Of a DNA stretch of 11,630 nucleotides, positions 1-9,000 are shown one piece after another; the first letter of the stretch is position 1, and each line of letters opens with the position of its first letter. The notes beneath the pieces were generated by a model. It was not told where the DNA came from and ran no database searches. It saw only the letters and a program-made list of their open reading frames with translations. The DNA comes from Baffinella frigidus (lineage: Eukaryota; Cryptophyceae; Cryptomonadales; Baffinellaceae). The translations under genes and the position numbers were made by a program. The stretch is from assembly GCA_026770585.1 (NCBI GenBank), contig MU646382.1, forward strand, positions 321,571-333,200, read 5' to 3'.

Positions 1-33
1 GCCATCAAGGCGTCGCTCCCCACGGCATCTGAC
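1..33 (-). CDS. Exon 31: possible exon running off the window
   Basis: Non-repetitive sequence follows a GAAGCAG| acceptor directly after the telomere-like array. In the phase left by exon 30 it reads SDAVGSDALMA with no stop. It is too short to judge, and frame 0 is also open. Confidence 0.25.
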
Positions 34-3000
34 CTGCTTCCGGGTTTAGGGTTTAGGTTTTAGGGTTTAGGGTTCAGGGTCTAGGGTTTAGGGTACAGGG
101 TTTAAGGTTTAGGGTTTAGGGTTTAGGGTTCAAGGTTTAGGGTTTAGGGTTTAGGGTTTAAGGGTGAGGGTTTGTGGTTTGTGGTTTGTGGTTTAGGGTT
201 TAGGGTTTAGGGTTTAGGGTTTGGGATTCAGACCGCGCGCGCAGCACCGCCGCCTCCGCCCTGCGTGTAGGGTTCAGGGTTCAGGGTTCAGGGTTTAGGG
301 TTTGGGGTCAGGGTTTGGGGTTTGGGGTTAGGGTTTGGGGTAAGGGTTCAGGGTTTTGGGTGTCGGTTATAGGGTTTGGGGTTTGGAGGTTGGGGTTTTG
401 GGTTTTGGGTTTGGGGTTTTGGGTTTAGGGTCTAGGGTTTAGGAATTTTTGTGCGCGGGGTCAGTCAAGAGGCAGCAGAACGGCGTCGCGCACCACGCAA
501 GATTGCTGAAGGGGTCAGCTCGCTTCGGCCACGCCAATTTTGGCGTTCAACTACCCCCAAAGTAAACGATTCCCCTTTATTTCTTCCGGGGAATTGACGT
601 CTGGCGACCCCTTCCAAGAATCTGGCGTGGTACTTACCCTACACCCCAAACCCTGAACCCTCAACTCTGAACCCGAAACCCTAAGCCGTCCGCGGGGTCA
701 GAGAAGAGGTAACACAAGGGCGTCGCGCACCTGCTCCGCGCCGCCTCGTCCTCAAGCTCCTCCCCCCTCCCTCTCAACTCCGCCACCTCCCGCCCCTGCC
801 GCTCCGCCGCCGCACGACTCACCTGGAAGCGGTGCGATACCGACTCAGGGTTTAGGGTGGGGAGGATGGCAGAGGAGTTTGATTTCGGAACAAGGCAGAT
901 TGTCTCCCGCTATCTTAGGCTGCCGACGCCGCAGATGAGGGTGTGTATGCTATTTTAGGCATACGATGATGCTATCGTACGCCTTTTTGTGTGAACAGAT
1001 TCTGGTATGTTCCGAGATGAAGTTGGAGGGTGCCGCGGAGGCGGTGGTATACCGACTCGGGGTTCAGAGTTCAGGACATAAGGTTGAAGGTTTAGGGATT
1101 CGGCGTGTAACCCACCTCTTCCCCTGGCTCCATACCGCGGTCGCGTATGTCAACTTAATCAACCTCGCCTTTCCCCTCTGTAACGCTCCCCTGACAGGAT
1201 GGGCGCGGAGTTGGAGGGTGCCGGGGAGGCGGCGCGTGCGCTGGAGGCGGTGTGATGCCGACTCGAGGTTCAGGGTTCAGAGTTCAGGGTTCAGAGTTCA
1301 GGGTTCAGAGTTCAGGGTTCAGGGTTCAGGGTTCAGGGCATACGGTTTTGGGATTCGGTGTGTAACGCACCCCCAGCGCCTGCACAGCCTCCTCCATGCC
1401 CCCCCTCCCCCACACGGTTTTGGGATTCGGTGTGTAACGCAACCCCAGCATACGGTTTAGGGATTTGGTGTGTAACGCACCCCCAGCGCCGTCACAGCCT
1501 CCTCCATGTCCACCCGCCCGCGCTCCAACTCCTCGGCGAGCCGCCGCCGCACCTGCCGGGGAGGGGGAGGGTTACCGAAAACCGATTACCGAAAGCTGAA
1601 AACGGCACACCAAAAATTGAACCCCTAAAACCTTAAACCGTATGCCCCGAACCCCCTCCCCCGCTCCAGCTCCTCCGTTAGGCGCCGCCGCACCTGGATA
1701 GGCGAAGAGTTTAATTTCGGAACACGCCAGATTCTGTCCCGCTATCTCAGGCTTCCGACGCCGAAGATAAGGGTGTATGTGCTATTCTAGGCATACAATA
1801 GCTATTTTAGGCATACGATGATACCCCAAGCGCCCGCTCCAGCTCCTCGGCGAGTCGCCGAAAACCGAAAACCGAAAACCGAACCCCTCAACCCTAAACC
1901 GTATGCCCCGAACCCTGAAACCTAGCTCTGCTCCAGTAAATTTGGGAAACCGAACACCGAATCCCTGAACCCTGTGCCCAGAACTCTGAACCCCGAGTCG
2001 GCATCATACCGCCTCCAACGCGCGCCCCGCCTCCACAGCCCCCTCAAACTCCTCCCCCATGCGCGCCATCTCCCCTAAACCCTAAACCGTATGTTACTCA
2101 CCGAACCCCTAAACCCTGAACCATGTGTTACACACCGAACCCCTAAACCCTAAACCGTATGTTACGCATCGAAAACCTAAACCCCAAACCATATGTAACA
2201 CACCGAACCCCTAAACCCTAAACCATGATGAACCCTGAACCCTGCACCCTGAATCGGCATCATACCTCCTCCAGCCTCCGCGCCGCCTCCGCAGCCCCCT
2301 CCAAATCCGCGCCCATCCTCCCCATCTCCCCGTCAAAGGGAGCGTTACCGAAGACCGAAAACCGAAAACCAAACACCGCACACCGAAAACCGAATCCCTG
2401 AACCCTCTGTCATGAACCCTGGACCCCAAGTCGGCATCGTACCTCCTCCAGCCCGCGCCCCGCCTCCGCAGCCCCCTCCAGCTCCGCGCCCATGCGCGCC
2501 ATCTCCCCATTTGCAGCCCAGAGCTCGCGCTTGACCGCCTCCATCTCGAGCTTGCTTCCCTGTAGGGTTCAGGGTTTGGGGTTTAGGGTTTAGGGTTTAG
2601 GGTTTAGGGTTTAGGGTTTAGGGTTTGGGGTTTAGGGGGAAGTGTCTAGGGTTTCGGGGGAAGGGTTTAGGGTTTAGGGTTTGGGGTTTAGGGTTTAGGG
2701 TTTAGGATTTAGGGTTTAGGGTTTAAGGTTTAGGGTTTAGGGTTCAGGGTTCAGGGTTTACTTTTTTTCTGGAGATTTAGGGTTTAGGATTCAGGGGTTT
2801 AAGGGTTACCTCGCCGTCGCGCCCTGCGGCGGCGGTTTAGGGTTTAGGGTTTAGGGTTTAGGGTTTAGGGTTTAGGGTTCAGGATTCAGGGGTTAGGGTC
2901 TAGGGTCTAGGGTTCAGGGTCTAAGGTTTAGGGGAAAGCGTTTAAGGTTTAAGTTTTAAGGTTTCAGCGACTCTCGATGCGAGTTTTAGGGTTTACCTCG

Positions 3001-6000
3001 CCGTCGCGCCCCGCGGCCGCGGCCAAGACGCGTTTCGCTGCGACCAGGTCAATGCGTTGCGTCTCGCTGTGCGCCTGGGTTGGTGTTTGGTGTTTGGTGT
3101 TTGGTGTTTGGGGTTTGGAGTGTAGGGTTTGGGGTTTGGGGTGTAGGGTTTGGGGTGTGGGGTGTAGGGTTTGGGGTTTGGGGTTTGGGGTTTGGGTGAA
3201 GGGTGAAGGGTGTAGGGTGTAGGGTTTCGGGTTTCGGGTTTCGGGTTTCGAATTTCGGGTGTCGGGTATCGGGTGTCTGGTGTCGGGTGTAGGATGCAGG
3301 GTGTAGGTTGTAGAGTGTAGGGTGTAGGGCCCACCAGCTCCTCGCGGAGCCCGACAACCTCCGTTTGGGGTTAAGGGTTTACGATTTAGGGACTGGGGTT
3401 TGGGGTCACGGGTTAAGGGTGTAGGGTGTAGGGTGTAGGGTGTAGGGTGTAGGGTGTAGGGTGTAGGGTGTAGGGTGTAGGGTGAGTGCAAGGTGTAGGG
3501 GGTAGGGTTCGTTCACCAGTTCCTCGCGGAGCCCAACACACTCGGCGCGCCCCCTTTCCACCTCATCCCGCAGCGCCCCCGCCTGATTGAAGGTTTAGGG
3601 TTTAGGGTTCGAAGTTCAAAGTTCAGGGTTCAGGGTTCAGGGTTTAGAGTTTAGGGCGAGGAGGCCTGGGATGATGAATATGCTCTTCGGGTTTGGATAC
3701 ATCCAATAATCCAAAAACCAATATTTCACGTCTGTCCATTCGAGGTACCTGCCTCTCCACCTCATCCCTCAACCCCCCCGCCTGTGTGGACGCGACCAGT
3801 GTGTCAGACACACGCGTGGGAGTCTTGGACACACGTCACAGTGTTAAGACACACATACTGGATTTCAGGCTGTGCTTACAGGAGGGCCACCTGCCGCTCC
3901 CCACGGTGCTCTTCGGGCTTGAATATATCCCAGAATCCAAAAGCCAGTGTTTCATGTCTGTCCATTTGAGGTACCACACGAGAATGCTAGAGGGGCCTAT
4001 TTAAAACTGATGTGCTTTTAAAAGTGGGCAATTGTGTAGTAACTTCCGTTGATTGGTCACGTAACTCTGCGATATTAGCACAGGCGCAAGGTTGGAACAC
4101 CCTATCCTGGTACAAATATTTACAACCCCGCATGTAAATAGGATCCTCCAGCATTCTCGAGTGGTACCTGCCGCTCCCCGCGGTCGGCGCGCGCCTCATG
4201 CGTCTCCACACTGGATTCCGGGCTCTACTGACAGGAGGGTCTCATCCGGGAACATGTTTAATTTAAAAGAAAATGGACTATCAAACCGGATTCTTCCCTA
4301 ATTAAATTTACGTAGGGCCCTAATTAATCTTCTTCCAACTCCTATGAACACATAGTGATCCATTTTCTTTTAAATAAAACATGTCCCCGGATTAGGTCAC
4401 CTGGCGCTCCCCGCGGTCGGCGCGCGCCTCATGCGTCTCCGCCATCGCCTGCCAGTCCACCCGCTTCCGCTCGACCAACGCCGCCTGCCTTCGCAGCTCC
4501 GCCACCTGCACGGCCGAGGCCACGCAATTCAAACCGTGTTTTCGCTATCTTCGGGTGGATTGTGTGCAATCTTACAGCTATGTCGAAGCCACGATAGCAA
4601 AATCGGAGAAAGCTCACCTGTAAGATAGCATAAAAGGCGGTTTAAATTGCATGGCCTCGGACACTAACCTCCTCCTCCCGCTCCGCCGCCGCCGCCTGCA
4701 GCGCCGCCGCCGCATCCACCCGCGCCGCCTCCTCCCCTTGGAGCTTCGCGCGCCACGCCCCCATCTCCCGCTGGTCCTGTTCCACGCGTGAGAGAGAGAC
4801 CGTTAGCCGAGAGAGAGAGGGAGAGAGAGAGAGAGAGAGAAAGGGGGGGGGGGGGGGGGGGGGGGCACCGCCTCCCGACACCCCGTCTCGCGCTGCGCTG
4901 CCTCCTCCTTGGCGACCTGTGGGCACACGAGGGATATTCATGCACTGTCAACGAGTCGCGCATTGCACTCGGAGCCAGAAAATTTCGCCTAAGTCAACTC
5001 TCCCTGAAAGCCAGCGCCTTAAGTCAAATGCCTGCTCCCAGAGCAGGTCCATCCAAACGAAATGGCAACTTACTGCCGAGGACCAGCTTTGTTGACTTAA
5101 GGTAAAACATCTTGCCTTCCGACACTCCACCTCGCGCTGCGCCGCCTCCCCCTTGGCGACCTAAGGGCACACGCGCGATATCCACGGTTACTTAAGTTAA
5201 CAGAGGTTCCACTTTTGCTTTGAGACGTTCCACTGTCCACTTTTGTCTCGGTGGGCCGCGCTTTTCACCGCCGCATCGAGCAGGTGGAGAGGGATGAGAC
5301 GCACAGGACATTGCGGTAGGGCAAACAGGTTCAGGCTACTTCACTGCCCGCCCGGATATTTTACCTTAACTCAACAGAGCTGAACCTCGGCAGTGAGTTG
5401 CCATTTCGTCTAGAGGGACCTGCTCTGGGAGCAGGCATTTGACTAAAGGCTTTGGCTTTCAGGGGGAGTTGACTGAAATATGCTGGCTCAAAGTGCAGGT
5501 GAAATATGCTGGCTCAAAGTGCAGTTACACGCTGACCTCGGCCGCCGCCGCCCGCGCCGCCTCCTCCCCTTGAAGCTGCGCGCGCCACGCCCCCATCTCC
5601 CGCGCCTCCTCTGCCATGCGCCGCACCGCCTCCCGGCACTCCTCCTCCGCGTGCACCCGCCCCTGTCCACGGCAGGTCATTACTGGAAATTTCAGGACGC
5701 AACGGTTCGTTTCGTGGTACTCAATGGTACGTAGCCACCCCGCCAAGTCGCGACGGTTCGTCGTTTCCACGTCCGGTCCGAATACAAAATTTCCAGATCC
5801 GGGTACAGATATTTGAAAAGACTTGTACCGTGAAACTCCGAGTTATGACCTGGCGTGGGTATGGTGTAGGGTTCAGGGGGGTCTAAGGCGTACGGGCCTC
5901 CCGACACTCTTCCTCCGCGCGCACCCGCGCCTATGTTAATGTGCGAGGCCACTCAATTTAAACTGTCTCGTATGCCATTTTAAGGGTGGTTTCTCTCTTA

Positions 6001-9000
6001 TTTTGCTATATTAGCTTCGACGTAGCTTTGATATAGGAGGAAACCCACCCCAAGATAGCAAAAACACGGTTTAAATTGAGTGGCCCCGCACATGAATGTA
6101 TGGTGTAGGGCTCAAGGGGGTTCACAGCGTACGGGCCTATCTAGGACCTGTTTCGAGAGTAATGAACAAGACGAAGAAGGTTGAGGGATTACCGCCTCCG
6201 CGCTCCTCACCCGCCCCTCTGCATCCTCCCTCCCCTTCTCCCCCTCGCGCACCACCTCCTCCAACCCCCCAATCTTCCGCTCCACATCAGCCACCCTCTC
6301 CTGGATGTAAAGTTTAGGGTGTAGGGTTCAGAGTTTAGGGTTTAGGATTTAGGGTTTAGGGTTTAGGGTCTAGGGTGAAGGGTTTAGGGTGTGTGGTCGT
6401 GGTAGGGTGCGTGGTAGGGTCCGTGGTAGGGCGCGTGGTAGGGTGCGTGGTAGGGTGCGTGGTCATACAACAGCGCGCGCCACAGCAGCCTCAGCCTCCT
6501 CCGCGCGCCGCAGCAGCGCCCCCTCCACGTGACTGGTCTAGAACAGTCTAGAACAGTCTAGAACAGTCACGTGAGTGTGCGCAACAGTACACACACTCAT
6601 GTGACTGCTCTAGAACAGTCTAGAACAGTCTATCAGGGTGTGTGGCCGTACAACAGCGCGCGCCACAGCAGCCTCAGCCTCCTCCGCGCGCCGCAGCAAC
6701 GCCCCCTCCACAACCCCCCCCGCCGCGAGCGCCAGCTCCCGCGCGACGCCGAGGTCCGCCACGAGCGCGGAATGCGCGGTCTCGTTCTCGCGCTCGTGCG
6801 CCTCCAGCAGCGCCACGCGCGCTTCCGCCTCCCCACGCCGCTTCGCCTCGACGCCACCCGCCTCCTGGTACCTCTGCGGAGTAGAAGTAAGTCAGTCTAG
6901 AGTGGAGTAGATTCCACGAAGAGTGACGGCTTCTCTGGTCTAGCTGAGGCTTGATGAGTTGTTTCATCGGCGGATGCTCGGGGAGCGACAGGCTCAAATC
7001 CATGAACGAGTAGGCAGACTAGCTGAACTGCGCGTAACGTGCACCTCAATCTCCATAGAAGGATTAATTAATTGCTTTTGAGCAACGAAAATTACCACAC
7101 GGTTTGCTCATAAAAGTAATAGCAAAGCATTTTTGCAGTAAATTTCGTTGCGCAAAAAGCAATTAATTAACACTTTTGCGGAGATGAACCTGCGCCTCCT
7201 CCTTCGCGGCCGCGAGCTCCCTCTTGCCCGCCGCGGCAGCATCATACGCCGCCTTGATCCGCTCCTCGGCCTCTCTCTGGCGCTCGTGCGTGCGCTCAAG
7301 CTCCTTGAGCAGCTCCATGACCCTGTTCGTCAGCTGCCGCGCACGCGCCTCCTTCTCCACCCCCCCCACCTCCAACTCCCCCACCCTCACCTCCAGCTCC
7401 GCCACCTCCCCCCTCGCCGCACGCAGCTCCCCCGCCAGCGATTCCTTCTCCTCCTCACCCCGGCGAGCCGCCTCTCTTTCCGCGAGGAGCTCCGTATCCA
7501 GGGCGCGTTTCTCCTTCTCCACCTCCTGCACCCTCGCCTGCTCCTCCTCGACCTCCCCCCGCGCGCCACGCAGCTCCCCCTCCAGCTCCCCCTTCTCCTC
7601 CGCGGCGCGCCTCGCCGATTCATGCAACGCGATGATCTCCTGATCGAGCGTGCGCTTCTCGACCGCGAGGCGGCTAGCAGCCTCGGCCGCCTCCCTTGCC
7701 TCCCCGAGCGTGTCCCGAAGGTCCCGGAGCTCCTGGGCGAGGGCGTCACGCGAGGCCATGGCGCGCGTGAGGTCGGCGCTGAGCACCTGTTCAGGGTTTA
7801 GGGGTCGGGGGGGGGGGGTAACCCGCAGGGTGTAGGGGTTATACGCTTAGGGTGTAGGGTTTATGAGGGGTTATACGCTTAGGGTGTAGGTTGTATGACG
7901 GTTTTTACGCTTAGGGTGTAGGGTGTATGAGGGTCTGTACGCTGAGGGTGTAGGCGTATAAGAAACGGCGCCAAACGTTGACATATCAGGCGACATTCAA
8001 TTTATGAGGCGATGGGTACCTCCTGCTCGGCGTTGGCCGCCTCGAGGCTCGCAACGCACCGCTCGGTCGCCGCGCGCTCGTCCTGCCCCTCCGTCGCGAG
8101 CACGCCCAGCTCGATCCGCAGGCTCTCGACCGAGGTGCGCTCGAGCGCCAGCGAGCGCTGCAGCGCTAGGTTCTGCGAACAAGGGGTGCGCGTCAGCACG
8201 CGGGTGTGCACGGACGCTGTTCGCAGTGCACCCTTGGGACGGTGGATGCTTCATTGGGGTGAACCTTGGAATATGTCCTGGGCCCTAGACCTGCAGGTCT
8301 AGGGCCCTACCATGATCCAAGGAGACCTGTAGGTCCAGGGCCCAGGACATGTTGCAACGGCTGCTAACAAGTGTCAGGACGCGGGCCTGTGAGGACGCGT
8401 CGAACCGGTGCAGGTGTAGGGCCCAGGACAGATTCAGGTGTAAGGCCCATGACATATTCAGGTTTAGGGCAGGTGTAGGGCCCAGGAAAGAGGGGAGGGT
8501 GCAGCAGGAAGGACATTCTTATCTCGTTGTTCCGCAAATGTAGTTCCCCATAGGTGTGACCAATCCGCCACACCGCATTGCATCCAGCCGCAGTGAATCT
8601 ATTGGGCCGAGAACGCCAAGGAGAAGGTGGAGAATCCAGGATGGATTGCAAGGGGTGGGACCGCACCGTTTGCTGAAGCTCGAGCACCTCGTTCCCATGC
8701 TCGGTTCGGAGGCTCTCGACCAAGCCGCGCGAGGTTTCCAGATCACGCTGCATCGTCAAATTCTGCACACAAGCGTTCCGTGTCAGCACACGGACCTGCA
8801 CGGACGCGTCACACCGGTGCAGGTGTAGGACCCAGGAAACATTCAGGTGTAGGGCCCGGGACAGATTCAGGTGGAGCGCCCAGGATATATTCCAAGAGCT
8901 GGGACCGCACCGTCTGCTGGAGCTCGACCATCTCCCTCCCCTGCTCGAGCAGCTGCTCCCGATCCCGCTCCGAGTCTTGCAACTTCGACGCGTGTCGCTC

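Larger units (their letters stand above)
1553..2442. repeat. C-rich telomere-like and minisatellite introns with broken exon copies
   Basis: Here the repeats read CCCTAAA and CCGAAAA on the plus strand, opposite to the rest of the window. The stretch 2072-2225 is a minisatellite of about 34 bp, with units containing CCGTATGTTAC, CACACCGAACCCC and TAAACCCTAAA. Broken copies of exon 28 lie at 1653-1690 (VRRRLTEELERGRG, no in-frame donor) and 1815-1855 (RLAEELERALG, no acceptor). Confidence 0.65.
3682..3975. repeat. Direct repeat of intron sequence (3682-3747 and 3908-3975)
   Basis: Both copies run from GCTCTTCGGG through a TCCAAAA motif and TGTCTGTCCATT to GAGGTACC. They are about 66 bp and clearly related but diverged. 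The first copy leads into exon 21 and the second into the family C element, so intron segments and element ends have been duplicated together. The 3782-3880 stretch between them contains repeated ACACACG/GACACAC motifs only. Confidence 0.65.

Noticed and set aside
43-446. True chromosome end (telomere)
   Set aside because: The arrays are degenerate, interrupted by GC-rich islands, occur throughout the window in both orientations, and are followed by non-repeat sequence at position 1-40.
966-1460. 164-codon plus-strand ORF
   Set aside because: It runs through inverted exon copies, donor-like sequence and TTCAGGG repeats. Only the short exon-like pieces have coding character, and they are relics.
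2810-2823. 14-nt exon copy of the end of exon 24
   Set aside because: It has donor and acceptor context, but its length (14 nt) would break the frame, so I treat it as a remnant.
3417-3483. CRISPR-like or phage repeat array
   Set aside because: The unit is seven bases without spacers and lies within a eukaryotic-style intron; no cas-like gene is present.
2964-3491. Long minus-strand ORFs of TLHPTPYTLHP-type repeats
   Set aside because: They are translations of heptamer arrays, where period seven keeps all frames open for long stretches. No splice or start context supports coding.
4788-5105. Plus-strand ORF with an RERERERERE tract
   Set aside because: The tract is just the GA microsatellite and poly-G run translated, and no splice or domain evidence supports it.
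7148-7801. 217-codon plus-strand ORF antisense to exon 9
   Set aside because: It is the mirror of a GC-rich coiled-coil exon, rich in L, R, P and H with no domain, while the minus strand shows a perfect heptad protein bounded by splice sites.
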